Source: Methylophaga thalassica MP
GTDB taxonomy: Bacteria > Pseudomonadota > Gammaproteobacteria > Nitrosococcales > Methylophagaceae
Assembly: GCF_000214595.1 (NCBI RefSeq)
Contig: NZ_AFIG01000001.1
Coordinates: forward strand, 62,001 to 126,000
Length of the DNA: 64,000 bases
Direction of reading: 5' to 3'
How positions within the stretch are numbered: the first letter of the stretch is position 1; each line of letters starts with the position of its first letter. Both the position numbers and the translations under genes were made by a program. Shown in pieces: positions 26,099 through 35,462 of this stretch. The notes beneath the pieces are model-generated. The model was not told the origin of the DNA. It made no database searches and saw nothing but the letters and a program-made list of their open reading frames with translations.

Positions 26099-27439
26099 TT
26101 AAAGTGCTACGCTATCAGCGAGTAATTCGCCGCGCAAGGAGTTCGAGAAGGCTTCTTCAATACGCACATCCACAAATTGACCGATAAGACTGCGGTCACC
26201 AGGGAAATTCACTACCCGGTTATTTTCTGTGCGACCGGCCATATCACCACCACCGCGATGAGCTTCGCGCTCAACTAAAATACGTTGAGTGGTGCCAACC
26301 ATGGCTTTGGCATGCTCGTCTTCCAACTCACGTAAACGATCCTGCATGATTTGCAGACGACGTTTCTTTTCTTCTTCGGAAACGGAATCCACGAATGCTG
26401 CCGCCGGTGTCCCAGGGCGAGCGCTATAAACAAAGCTGAATGAATGATCGAATTTAATCTCGTTGATTAAATCCATGGTCGCCTGAAAGTCTTCTTCCGT
26501 TTCATTAGGGAAACCGACAATAAAGTCACTCGACATGCTTAAATTCGGTCTGACTTCCAGTAATCGGCGAATCTTACTTTTATATTCCAAAGCGGTATGA
26601 CCACGCTTCATCATCGTCAGAATACGATCAGAACCCGACTGAACTGGTAAATGCAGATGATTCACCAGCTCTGGCACTTCGGCAAATGCCTCAATCAGGC
26701 TGTCAGAAAACTCAACTGGATGAGAGGTAGTAAAACGAATACGTTCAATGCCATCAATTGCAGCGACGTAATGAATCAACAGAGCCAAGTCAGCGGTTTC
26801 ATCACCTTCAATCACCCCCTGATAAGCATTCACATTTTGGCCTAATAGGTTCACTTCACGCACACCCTGCGCAGCTAACTGACGAATTTCACGCAGGATC
26901 GGACCAACCGGGCGGCTGACTTCTTCACCGCGGGTATAAGGCACCACACAGAATGTGCAGTATTTACTGCAACCTTCCATCACCGAAACAAAGGCAGTTG
27001 GGCCATCCGCTTTCGGTGCTGGTAAATTGTCAAACTTCTCAATCTCAGGAAATGAAATATCAATACTGGGTTTACGGCTGATTTTGACCTCTTCCAACAT
27101 GGCTGGAAGACGATGCAATGTTTGCGGTCCAAAAATCAGATCAACATAGGGCGCACGCTGACGAATCGCTTCACCTTCCTGGCTTGCCACACAGCCACCC
27201 ACACCAATAACCAAGTCAGGACGTGTATCTTTCCAGCGTTTCCATCGACCGAGTTGATGAAACACTTTTTCCTGCGCTTTTTCGCGAATCGAGCAGGTAT
27301 TAAGAAGTAAGACATCCGCTTCTTCTGGAATATCTGTGGGTTCTAATTGATGAGATGCCGCCAGGACTTCTGCCATTTTTGATGAATCATACTCATTCAT
27401 CTGACAGCCGAATGTTCTGATATAAAGTTTGCCAGCCAT
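26099..27439 (-). CDS. miaB: tRNA-2-methylthio-N6-dimethylallyladenosine synthase
   Basis: Radical-SAM methylthiotransferase modifying A37 of tRNAs. I start at the ATG at 27439 ([22 protein letters not shown] matches the family start); a GTG at 27466 would add nine unrelated residues. The N-terminal [4Fe-4S] cysteines are at [20 protein letters not shown] and VGGCVA, the radical-SAM motif is [15 protein letters not shown], and the TRAM domain is C-terminal. First gene of the miaB-ybeZ-ybeY-ybeX-lnt operon. Confidence 0.96.
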   Translation of the reverse strand: MAGKLYIRTFGCQMNEYDSSKMAEVLAASHQLEPTDIPEEADVLLLNTCSIREKAQEKVFHQLGRWKRWKDTRPDLVIGVGGCVASQEGEAIRQRAPYVDLIFGPQTLHRLPAMLEEVKISRKPSIDISFPEIEKFDNLPAPKADGPTAFVSVMEGCSKYCTFCVVPYTRGEEVSRPVGPILREIRQLAAQGVREVNLLGQNVNAYQGVIEGDETADLALLIHYVAAIDGIERIRFTTSHPVEFSDSLIEAFAEVPELVNHLHLPVQSGSDRILTMMKRGHTALEYKSKIRRLLEVRPNLSMSSDFIVGFPNETEEDFQATMDLINEIKFDHSFSFVYSARPGTPAAAFVDSVSEEEKKRRLQIMQDRLRELEDEHAKAMVGTTQRILVEREAHRGGGDMAGRTENNRVVNFPGDRSLIGQFVDVRIEEAFSNSLRGELLADSVAL

Positions 27440-27504
27440 AGTTTCTGCTAAAGTCAAAGGGCGCACAGGATACTATTTTTTGCTTGATTAGTACATACAA
27501 GTGA

Positions 27505-27533
27505 TTGTTTTTACTAATAACTGCAAATATAGT
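27505..27533 (+). promoter_or_regulatory. Sigma-70-like promoter for radC
   Basis: TTGTTT (27505-27510), 17-nt spacer, TATAGT (27528-27533), 31 bp before the radC ATG, which is preceded by AAGGAAG. Prediction by eye. Confidence 0.5.
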
Positions 27534-27564
27534 GTGGGAAGGAACAACAACAAGGAAGTGAATC

Positions 27565-28239
27565 ATGGCAATCAAGGATTGGCCTGCCGATGATCGCCCT
27601 CGGGAAAAGCTTTTATTATCAGGTGCTAAGGCACTTTCTGATGCAGAGCTTCTGGCGATTTTTCTGCGCACGGGTGTGAAAGGATTTTCAGCCGTCGACT
27701 TAGCACGCAAACTCATTCATGAGTTTGGCTCTTTACGACAATTATTAGAAGCGGACCAGCAGCAGTTTTGTGAAGGTCATGGATTAGGTCAGGCGAAATA
27801 CGTTCAGCTTCAGGCTGTTCTGGAAATGGGCCGCCGTCACCTGGAATCGAGTTTAAAGCATGGCGATGCCTTTACCGATGCTGACAACACCATGCGCTAT
27901 ATCAAACAACGTTTACGCGCCTATCCCCATGAAGTATTTGCCTGCCTGTATCTGGATAACCAACATCGTTTTTTGTACTTCGATGAATTATTTCGCGGCA
28001 CCATTGATGGTGCCAGCGTTTATCCACGTGAAGTCGTTAAAGCCGCACTGAAACATAACGCTGCAGCCATTATCCTGGCCCATAATCATCCGTCTGGTGT
28101 CGCTGAACCCAGTCAGGCCGATATTCATATTACAAAACGAATTAAGTCTGCCCTCGATCTCGTCGATATAAGAGTACTGGACCACATTATCGTCGGGGAT
28201 GCAGATGTCACTTCTTTGGCACAACGCGGTTGTATTTAA
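27565..28239 (+). CDS. radC: RadC-family JAB/MPN-domain protein
   Basis: A 224-residue RadC: N-terminal helix-hairpin-helix region ([27 protein letters not shown]) and a C-terminal JAB1/MPN metalloprotease-like domain with [14 protein letters not shown]. The earlier DNA-repair assignment of RadC is not well supported; the function is uncertain. Divergent from miaB. Confidence 0.92.
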   Translation: MAIKDWPADDRPREKLLLSGAKALSDAELLAIFLRTGVKGFSAVDLARKLIHEFGSLRQLLEADQQQFCEGHGLGQAKYVQLQAVLEMGRRHLESSLKHGDAFTDADNTMRYIKQRLRAYPHEVFACLYLDNQHRFLYFDELFRGTIDGASVYPREVVKAALKHNAAAIILAHNHPSGVAEPSQADIHITKRIKSALDLVDIRVLDHIIVGDADVTSLAQRGCI

Positions 28240-28339
28240 TTGCGGCAATTGCCATAACGATAAGTGAAATGACCTATTTATCAGGTGTTTGATATCTCTA
28301 CTATTGTCCGGCTTTTGAATTTAAATGGGTGAGAGAATC

Positions 28340-30367
28340 ATGAGAAAGTCACTGGAATTATTCAGTCTGGGCTTTTTATTAACGCAGAGTATAAGTCTGT
28401 ACGCTGCCGATAATGGGCTAATCGATGATGCCAGCCTGAGCTTGGGCAGCCTGGTGGTGTCATCAGACAGCACAGGACCACTAACCTCACGTAATCTGTC
28501 GACATCAGTTGATGTGTTGAACGAAGACCGCATTGAAGATCAGAATGTGAGTTACACATGGCAGCTTTTTGACCAGATGCCGGGCGTGATGCTGACCCAG
28601 TTCGGTATGGGTAATGAGTCTGGCAAAATTTCTTTTCGCGGCTTTAATGGCGAAGGTGAAGTCAATGCTGTGAAACTGCTGATTGATGGCATTCCCAGTA
28701 ACCAGAATTCTGGCAATATGCCTTATCTGGAATTACTGACACCTTTAGAAATCGAGAGTATCGAAGTCGTTCGTGGCACCAATGATCCACGTTATGGTTT
28801 ACATAATATTGCCGGTAATGCTGGTATTTTTACTCGCCAAGGAGGTAACTATAGTAAAGCTCGTGTCACTTATGGTAGTTATGCGACACGCAATGTGCAG
28901 TTTATCAGCGGCATGGAAAGTAATGGTTTTTCCCAGAACTATGCAATTAGCTATTTAAATTCAAATCGCTATCGCCACCACAGTGATATCGAAAAAAGTA
29001 CCTTCTCTGGTAAGTGGTTTTATACACCGAATGATGGCCGTGCCCAAATCGGCTTTATTGCCAGACATGGCAAAGCTGAAGCTGATGAAGCCGGTTATCT
29101 GACCCGGGCTGAGGCACATGATGATCCAGAACAATCACGTCCGCATAACGCCGCAGATGGTGGTGATCGTATGATGAATCAGTTCAGTGCTCACTTGGAT
29201 ATTGATATCACGGATAATCTGTTCTGGAGCAGCAAAGCTTATTTAAATGAGCTAGACGAAGATCGTTATGTCACCTTTGCAGCGGGCGGCAACCATAACG
29301 AACGATTAACCGAAGAAGAACATAAAGGCGCGTTAAGCACCTTAACCTGGCGACCGGATGTAAGCTGGGCGCATGAGTTCAGCCTGATGGGTGGATTGAG
29401 TGCTGAATGGCAAAATAATGAAAGTCGTCGTTATCTGGTGGATCTGGACCGAAATAGAACATCGCAGACTCGCAACCAGAACTTCGATTTTGATATTTAT
29501 GGTGGATTTATTCAGGCCATATACAAACCGACTGAGAAACTGAAAATTGTTCCCGCGTTTCGGGTTGATACTGTGCGTGGCAGCTTAAATGATAATGGCA
29601 CGCATCGTGAAATTAACGATTATGGCAATATCAACCAGCCAAAACTCAGTGCGGTCTATTCTTTTAATGAGCAATACGCTGTATACACCAATTGGGGCAA
29701 AACCTTTCAGGTCGCTTCAGGTACTGCCAGCTATAAGAAAAACGCATTATCAAGCGATCTCGATGCTTCAATTAATGAAGGCTGGGAAGTCGGACTTAAA
29801 TTTACACCCACAGATTGGTTAAATGGGCGAATTGCTGTCTGGCAGCAAGTCGCCTCAGGTGAATTTAAAACAAGGTTGGAAGATGCTAATAATGACAGTG
29901 AGAATATTGGCAAAACCCAGCGTCGAGGCATAGATTTCCAATTCAATGCACAAGCTTCTGACAAACTTGGCCTCTGGTTCGCCGCATCCTTTCAGGATTC
30001 AGAAATCCTTAAAGCTGGTGCAGATAAACCTCTTAATAAAGGTAACGAGATTGATCATGTACCGCACTATTTGATTGATGCCGGGGTGGATTATCAGGCT
30101 ACACCAAAACTTAAATTATCATCTTGGGTCAGCGCCCAGGATGATGCATATTTAAATCAGGAAAACGATACCAATAAATATGGTCAATACGTGTTAGTGA
30201 ATGCCTCAGCCAGTTATGCGCTGACTCAAAAAGTAAGATTAGATCTTGAACTAAAGAATCTTTTTGATCGTTACTATGAATATGCTTGGAAACCTTTAAA
30301 TGGTGAAGCAATGCATTCGCCTGGCGATGGTCGCTCGATTTATGGCTCAATTCAATATGACTTTTAA
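28340..30367 (+). CDS. TonB-dependent outer-membrane receptor (probable siderophore or metal complex)
   Basis: About 675 residues from the ATG at 28340, which has GTGAGAGA upstream and begins a signal peptide (MRKSLELFSLGFLL...LYA). Plug domain: LGSLVVSS (TonB-box-like), QLFDQMPGVMLTQ, RGFNGEGEVNAVKLLIDGIP, IESIEVVRGTNDPRYG. The rest is a beta-barrel ending YGSIQYDF with the usual terminal Phe. The following gene encodes a PepSY-type inner-membrane protein, a pairing common in iron-siderophore systems. The ligand cannot be read from the sequence, and no clear Fur box was found in the 100 bp upstream. Confidence 0.87.
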   Translation: MRKSLELFSLGFLLTQSISLYAADNGLIDDASLSLGSLVVSSDSTGPLTSRNLSTSVDVLNEDRIEDQNVSYTWQLFDQMPGVMLTQFGMGNESGKISFRGFNGEGEVNAVKLLIDGIPSNQNSGNMPYLELLTPLEIESIEVVRGTNDPRYGLHNIAGNAGIFTRQGGNYSKARVTYGSYATRNVQFISGMESNGFSQNYAISYLNSNRYRHHSDIEKSTFSGKWFYTPNDGRAQIGFIARHGKAEADEAGYLTRAEAHDDPEQSRPHNAADGGDRMMNQFSAHLDIDITDNLFWSSKAYLNELDEDRYVTFAAGGNHNERLTEEEHKGALSTLTWRPDVSWAHEFSLMGGLSAEWQNNESRRYLVDLDRNRTSQTRNQNFDFDIYGGFIQAIYKPTEKLKIVPAFRVDTVRGSLNDNGTHREINDYGNINQPKLSAVYSFNEQYAVYTNWGKTFQVASGTASYKKNALSSDLDASINEGWEVGLKFTPTDWLNGRIAVWQQVASGEFKTRLEDANNDSENIGKTQRRGIDFQFNAQASDKLGLWFAASFQDSEILKAGADKPLNKGNEIDHVPHYLIDAGVDYQATPKLKLSSWVSAQDDAYLNQENDTNKYGQYVLVNASASYALTQKVRLDLELKNLFDRYYEYAWKPLNGEAMHSPGDGRSIYGSIQYDF

Positions 30368-30373
30368 GCATTA

Positions 30374-31507
30374 ATGACAAAAGCGCGACAGCTTTGGCTG
30401 AAAATTCATACCTACCTGGGACTCAGCATTGGCATCATGCTGGTCTTATTAGGTCTGACGGGCAGCATTTTAGTGTTCTATTTACAATTCGATATCTGGT
30501 TGAATCCAGATATCGAAGCTGTCTCGACAGCCCCCGTCAGTCAGCAACAAACTGTCTTTGATCAATTACAGCAGCAATTTCCAACACGAACTGATTCCTG
30601 GCGTATTGAACAGCCACTTCATTCAGGCTGGCCAATTATGGCGCGTTATTACACGCCTGTTGAAACACGTGATCTGCAATTTGCGCCATTGATGGTAACA
30701 ATCGATCCCGCCACATTAGAGATCACCAGTAAACGCTTCTGGGGCGAATTTGCGATGACCTGGATCTACAATCTGCATTACAGCTTATTAGTAGATAAAA
30801 CCGGCAAAACCCTCGTAGGTATTATAGGTCTCATCAGTCTTATCTCCCTGCTCACCGGTGTCGTTTTATGGTGGCCCGGCTGGCATAAATTGCGACAAGT
30901 GATGGCTTGGCGATTACGTACCAGTTATGCCAAAAAAGTGTTTGATCTACATATTCTGTCTGGCAGTTATGGTTTCATTGTGTTGTTTATGCTCAGTTTA
31001 ACGGGTGCAGCACTGGCTTTACCTACACAGACTCAGCAGATTATCCGTATTTTTTCTCCATTGGCTTCCAGCCCTATACTTGCTCGCTCACTGCAGCAGC
31101 AAGGAAAAAAACCTGTTATCTCAGCAGATACGGCGGTAGCGTCAGCTTTTAAATTATTCCCCGATGCTGAGTTACGCTGGGTAGAGTCACCGGGGATCAA
31201 AAAAAATAGCTGGCGAGTCGTTTTCTATCAACAAGGCGAACCAAGCCGCCGTTTTCCACGAACACAAGTCTGGGTGAATGCGTTTACTGGTGATATTGTC
31301 GCTAGCCGCGATGGCTTAGCCGATAGTGCCGGAGATAAAGTCTTAAACTGGCTACACCCCTTACATAATGGCGAAGCTTTTGGTCTAACCGGCAGGATTA
31401 TTGTGTTTATCTGTGGTTTTCTGCCATTAATTTTATTCATTACCGGCTTATTGCGCTGGCAACAAAAGCGGCACGCCAGAAAGCGCACCGCTTATCGCCA
31501 TAGTTAA
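30374..31507 (+). CDS. PepSY-associated transmembrane protein (putative iron-uptake reductase)
   Basis: A 377-residue membrane protein with four hydrophobic segments: after KIHTYLGL, at IIGLISLISLLTGVVLWW, at YGFIVLFMLSLTG and near the C terminus at IIVFICGFLPLILF. Conserved histidines lie at LKIHTYLG, YNLHYSLL, FDLHILSG and LHPLHNGE, possible haem ligands. PepSY_TM proteins beside TonB receptors often act in ferric-siderophore reduction; that role is inference. It starts 6 bp after the receptor and its stop overlaps the convergent cytochrome b gene by 4 bp. Confidence 0.83.
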   Translation: MTKARQLWLKIHTYLGLSIGIMLVLLGLTGSILVFYLQFDIWLNPDIEAVSTAPVSQQQTVFDQLQQQFPTRTDSWRIEQPLHSGWPIMARYYTPVETRDLQFAPLMVTIDPATLEITSKRFWGEFAMTWIYNLHYSLLVDKTGKTLVGIIGLISLISLLTGVVLWWPGWHKLRQVMAWRLRTSYAKKVFDLHILSGSYGFIVLFMLSLTGAALALPTQTQQIIRIFSPLASSPILARSLQQQGKKPVISADTAVASAFKLFPDAELRWVESPGIKKNSWRVVFYQQGEPSRRFPRTQVWVNAFTGDIVASRDGLADSAGDKVLNWLHPLHNGEAFGLTGRIIVFICGFLPLILFITGLLRWQQKRHARKRTAYRHS

Positions 31508-32253
31508 TCTTCGTCCCAGTCTACCGGGGTATCTTTGAATACTTTTTTACCGGTAAACATGGCCGATACCAGACCATTACGCTCCCGAAGCTCGCTATAA
31601 ACGACTCCCAGAATATGTAAGATGATGGCCAGACTCAGCACCCAGAATACGATCTCATGTATTTCTTTGAAGGGTGAACGAAAGTCACGCATTTGCTGAT
31701 AAGCCGCTTCATTCACGCCGTCTTTTGAGTATGGCTGAACTAAGGCTTCTGTTTGTGGACTCTCTGCCACCCAGGCTTTAAAACTATCGCCAAATGGTGG
31801 CATATACACATCGGTACCACCAAGCACTAACCCTGTTACCGCCTGAATCGTTAACAAGATAAACAACAAAGTCACCATTAAACGTGCCAGAGGATTATGT
31901 CCGGCAAAACCAACCGGCTTACCTTCATTGATGCTATCCAGGTAAAGTTGTCGTTGCTGTTTATACTTTTGTCCAAGCGGCAAAATAGCTGCCCAGCGAC
32001 TAAATCGGTTACCAATAAAACTCCAAAACAACCGCACGGCAAGATTAATCACAAACACATACCCCACATATACATGCCATGTTTTTAACAGGATTTTGCC
32101 TTCTGTCGTTACGCCCAAGGCTTTACTGTTCATAATTGCCACACCAATAACAATCAACCCAATAACCGACAATACGTTTATCCAGTGAAACCAGCGAACC
32201 ATACGATCCCATACTGGATACTCTGTTAATGTTCTCGCCATTTGTTTTTTCAT
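31504..32253 (-). CDS. Cytochrome b561/hydrogenase-type di-haem membrane protein
   Basis: A 249-residue protein with four predicted helices and histidines in the positions of the Ni/Fe-hydrogenase b-type cytochrome family: RWFHWINV, KTWHVYVGYVF, and the C-terminal pair EIHEIVFW and ILHILGVVYSE. It probably passes electrons between the quinone pool and a periplasmic or cytoplasmic partner. No c-type cytochrome or hydrogenase gene is adjacent. Its start overlaps the stop of the hemerythrin-like gene by 4 bp, so the two are translationally coupled. Confidence 0.83.
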   Translation of the reverse strand: MKKQMARTLTEYPVWDRMVRWFHWINVLSVIGLIVIGVAIMNSKALGVTTEGKILLKTWHVYVGYVFVINLAVRLFWSFIGNRFSRWAAILPLGQKYKQQRQLYLDSINEGKPVGFAGHNPLARLMVTLLFILLTIQAVTGLVLGGTDVYMPPFGDSFKAWVAESPQTEALVQPYSKDGVNEAAYQQMRDFRSPFKEIHEIVFWVLSLAIILHILGVVYSELRERNGLVSAMFTGKKVFKDTPVDWDED

Positions 32254-32702
32254 TTTTCTCTCTCTCCTAGTTTATCTACACGGCAATATTCGCCACTCCA
32301 GTCATGTAGATAAGGTGTGATGGTTTTATGCTCTGATAGATGGGCCTGCCACCAATCTTTCAAAAAAATAAGCACTTGCTCAGGCCGCTTTTGATGCTTG
32401 GCATGCTCACAAACAACTTTGAATTCCGTGATTAGATTATCCATTAGCTGTTGATAGTTTTTCAGTTCTGGATACTCCGTTGAATTCAATATGCCTTCTT
32501 CTGTTTTGTAATGAAACACGATGTAACTTATCAGAAGCTTAACCGTGGGTAATAAGGACTCAAATTCCAGCCCTTGCTGGAGGAAATAATGCAGTGAATT
32601 TATGGTGGCGAGGATGGCTCTGTGCTGTTCATCAATAATGGGGACTTGCTGACTAAACTCATCTTGCCATACCAGTAATAACGGTCTATCCATGTCGTTC
32701 AC
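32250..32702 (-). CDS. Hemerythrin-like protein with incomplete di-iron site
   Basis: A 150-residue protein of the bacteriohemerythrin family. His27 (DEQHRAIL), His64 and Glu68 (FHYKTEEG) and His121 (WQAHLSEH) fit the family ligands. By spacing, the next two histidines should be at 83 and 87 but are Tyr83 and Met87, and the bridging Asp expected at 126 is Lys126 (His125 is next to it). Three of seven di-iron ligands are therefore absent. It may bind one metal, another metal, or act as a structural or sensor module for the co-translated cytochrome b. No signal peptide is seen. Confidence 0.8.
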   Translation of the reverse strand: MNDMDRPLLLVWQDEFSQQVPIIDEQHRAILATINSLHYFLQQGLEFESLLPTVKLLISYIVFHYKTEEGILNSTEYPELKNYQQLMDNLITEFKVVCEHAKHQKRPEQVLIFLKDWWQAHLSEHKTITPYLHDWSGEYCRVDKLGEREK

Positions 32703-32722
32703 TCCCGCAACAAGCTATCGCA

Positions 32723-33574
32723 TCAGACTGAGAATGGATATTTGATGGCTTCGTGATATTGGTAACCTTCAACCTCAAAATCATCCAGCGTGACCCAGGT
32801 TTCCAGATCCTTTAATGATTTAATTTCCGGGTTAATGTGTAAGCTCGGTGAAGGATAGGGTTCACGTTTCAACTGTACATCGCGCATTAATTGCAATTGG
32901 TCTTCGTAAATATGCGCATTCACAATCTTATGGTAAGCCTTACCGGGTTTCAGACCAGAAATTTGCGCCATGATTTTGAGTAAGAAAAACACCTGCACCT
33001 GATTGAAGTTAAGGCCCAGAGGCACATCACAAGAACGCTGGTAAGAGGTTAAATAGAGCGTACCGCCCAATACAGAGAAAGTGTGGGTATGCATGCAGGG
33101 TCTGAGACAGCCCATATCAAACTCACCCGGATTGTAAAATGTCAGGATCTCGCCACGATCATCAATGCCACGCTTCAAGTCATCGGCGATTTTTTGTAAC
33201 TGATCTAATGCTGAGCCATCCGGTTTTTGCCAGCGACGGCCCTGAACACCATAAACCCGTCCCATATCATCATCACCTTTGCGGTGAGGATTATTCAGCC
33301 AGTCTTTATTATCATTGGCATTGGCATCCCAGGTGCGACAACCAATCGCCCGAAAATCTGCTGCATTGTCATAGCCACGCAGATATCCCAACATTTCGGC
33401 AATGGCCGCTTTCCAGTAACTCTTACGAGTGGTGATTAAGGGAAACTGATTGTTGGCCACATCATATTCCAAATCAGCATTAATCACGGTCAGGCAACGT
33501 TTACCCGTCCGTTCATTTTCAACCCACTCACCTTCGTCGATAATACGTTGGCATAAATCCAAATACTGTCTCAC
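32723..33574 (-). CDS. thyA: Thymidylate synthase
   Basis: Converts dUMP to dTMP with methylene-tetrahydrofolate. A 283-residue protein with the nucleophile Cys in CLRPCMHTH, folate and dUMP sites in [14 protein letters not shown], and [10 protein letters not shown]. The active-site neighbourhood has Met-His after Cys, as in a subset of gammaproteobacterial ThyA proteins rather than the E. coli form. The start codon is GTG at 33574, with TTGGAG upstream. The hemerythrin-like gene follows after 20 bp. Confidence 0.95.
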   Translation of the reverse strand: MRQYLDLCQRIIDEGEWVENERTGKRCLTVINADLEYDVANNQFPLITTRKSYWKAAIAEMLGYLRGYDNAADFRAIGCRTWDANANDNKDWLNNPHRKGDDDMGRVYGVQGRRWQKPDGSALDQLQKIADDLKRGIDDRGEILTFYNPGEFDMGCLRPCMHTHTFSVLGGTLYLTSYQRSCDVPLGLNFNQVQVFFLLKIMAQISGLKPGKAYHKIVNAHIYEDQLQLMRDVQLKREPYPSPSLHINPEIKSLKDLETWVTLDDFEVEGYQYHEAIKYPFSV

Positions 33575-33645
33575 TCAGAAGACTCCAATTCTCGCTGCAA
33601 AATTGCTGATGATTTTGGCATTGCTAGGTCAGACAGACAACCTCA

Positions 33646-34572
33646 TTAAGGGGACAGATTATATTTCTGCATTCGATATAACAGGGTATCGCGGCTAATA
33701 CCTAATAAGCGGGCGGCTTTAGAGCGATTACCCGCCGCCATATCCAGTGCCTGCTCAATTAAGTCCAGCTCCACTTTTGCGAGATCGATACCACTGGCCG
33801 GCAGCACAAACTGATGTTGCTCTATGGCCACTTCGGGGCGCATCTCTCTCGGTAAATCAGCCGGTTGCAATAACTCACCGACATGCAAAAGCGCCAGACG
33901 TTGACACAGATTCTGTAACTCACGGATATTGCCAGGCCAGCGGTAATGGACAAGGCTCTGTTCCGCTTCTCTTGAGAGCCTGACCACTGCATTATTACCA
34001 GCAAACTCTTTCAGGTAATGTTTCATCAGTAGCGGAATGTCTTCGGCACGATTACGTAAGGCCGGTAACTCAATTGGCACCACCTGTAAGCGATAAAACA
34101 AATCAGCCCGGAATCGCCCGGCTTTCACTTCCGCAGGCAAGTCAGCACTGGTCGCGGCCAGAATACGAACATCGGCGACATGTAAACGATGACTTCCCTG
34201 TAACTGACACTCACCTGCTTCCAAAAAACGTAAGACTTTTGCCTGAACAGATAAAGGTAAAGCATCGACTTCATCCAGAAACACCGTGTCACCTTCTGCC
34301 GCCAGCAGCCGTCCCCGAAATGTGACTTCGCCTTGCTCATTACTTCGGCCAAACAAATCCAGTTCCACATCTTCTGTGGGTAATGCAGCACAGTTAATAG
34401 TAATCAGGGCATTGTCACGTCGACGACTTTGCTCATGCAAACTTAAGGCAATTAACTCTTTACCGGTACCCGTTTCGCCACTGATAAGCACACTGGCATC
34501 ACTCAAGGCAATCATGGGTAATGTACGCAGGATATGGGTTAAATCAGGCGATTGTCCTAAAATCGTAGTCAT
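33646..34572 (-). CDS. AAA+ Fis-type transcription regulator lacking the GAFTGA loop
   Basis: A 308-residue protein like an isolated sigma-54 activator core plus a DNA-binding domain; there is no N-terminal receiver or sensor domain. Walker A GETGTGKE (residues 32-39), Walker B TVFLDEVD (96-103), the arginine-finger region FRADLFYRL, and a C-terminal Fis-like helix-turn-helix (AAGNRSKAARLLGISRDTLLYRM) are intact. However, residues 76-86 between LFG and GRLL read RSNEQGEVTFR in place of the usual GAFTGA-containing loop 1 that touches sigma-54. It may regulate sigma-70 promoters, as TyrR does. It begins 5 bp after the SafE-like gene, hence is probably co-transcribed. Confidence 0.85.
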   Translation of the reverse strand: MTTILGQSPDLTHILRTLPMIALSDASVLISGETGTGKELIALSLHEQSRRRDNALITINCAALPTEDVELDLFGRSNEQGEVTFRGRLLAAEGDTVFLDEVDALPLSVQAKVLRFLEAGECQLQGSHRLHVADVRILAATSADLPAEVKAGRFRADLFYRLQVVPIELPALRNRAEDIPLLMKHYLKEFAGNNAVVRLSREAEQSLVHYRWPGNIRELQNLCQRLALLHVGELLQPADLPREMRPEVAIEQHQFVLPASGIDLAKVELDLIEQALDMAAGNRSKAARLLGISRDTLLYRMQKYNLSP

Positions 34573-34577
34573 AACAC

Positions 34578-35303
34578 TTACCCCTGCATCTGATGTTGAT
34601 GATCAGGCATGGCATGATGCTCATGCAGACTTTCCATCGGCCAGAACAAGGTTGCTAATGCCATCAGAATAATCAGTATCCCTGCGGCTTTACGTAAGTT
34701 TGGCGAACGTCCCAGCGCCGCTAACATACCGGTAAACAAACCTGCGCCCATCACCGCCGGTAAGGTGCCCGCGCCAAATGACAGCATCACTAGCCCGCCT
34801 TTAACCGGGTCACCGGCAGTGGCTGCTACAGCCAGTGCGGCATACACCAGACCACAGGGCAACCAGCCCCAAACCATACCCAGAAAAAATGCCTGACTGA
34901 CTTTTCTTACCGGTAACAGTTTTTGCCCAATAGGCTGCAATAACCGCCATAAAGGTGCCCCCATACGCTCGGCACGAGCAAATTTAGGGAACCAGCCAGC
35001 CAAATATAAACCCATTGAAATCATAATGATGACTGACAATACCCTGAGTACCCAATGTGCGTTCAATTGTGTCAGTGGCGTACTTAACAGACCGACGATA
35101 ATGCCAGCAAAGCTATAACTCAGAATACGGCCGACATTGTAGTTAAATACAAACGGTAACATCCGCCGCTGACTCTCTCTTACTTCTTTCGGCAAGCTCA
35201 GCGTCAATGCGCCAATCACCGAGCCACACATCGCAATACAATGCACTGTACTGAATAAACCGAGTAAAAAAGCCGTGATATAGGAACTGGTAATAGCAGC
35301 CAT
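34578..35303 (-). CDS. Sulfite exporter TauE/SafE-type membrane protein with His-rich tail
   Basis: A 241-residue protein of the cytochrome-biogenesis/SafE superfamily with about six membrane helices. The N-terminal HCIAMCG motif and the WGWLPCGLVYAAL segment carry Cys/Met/His residues suited to copper. The C terminus ends in HEHHAMPDHQHQMQG, a likely metal-binding tail. Homologues often sit near cbb3-oxidase or copper genes. Divergent from the OprC-like receptor, so the two may share a control region; a copper role is inference. Confidence 0.78.
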   Translation of the reverse strand: MAAITSSYITAFLLGLFSTVHCIAMCGSVIGALTLSLPKEVRESQRRMLPFVFNYNVGRILSYSFAGIIVGLLSTPLTQLNAHWVLRVLSVIIMISMGLYLAGWFPKFARAERMGAPLWRLLQPIGQKLLPVRKVSQAFFLGMVWGWLPCGLVYAALAVAATAGDPVKGGLVMLSFGAGTLPAVMGAGLFTGMLAALGRSPNLRKAAGILIILMALATLFWPMESLHEHHAMPDHQHQMQG

Positions 35304-35462
35304 GCTTACAGTCTTCTCTTATTTTTTTGATTAATTATCAGGTTAGCACGCCTTTTCAGCATGAATTTGTGTCATTTCACCTACTACTTATTGAAAAAAC
35401 ACACTTCTTAATAACGATAACTTCCTATTATTTTTGGTTGGGTTATCTGAGAGAGAAGATAA

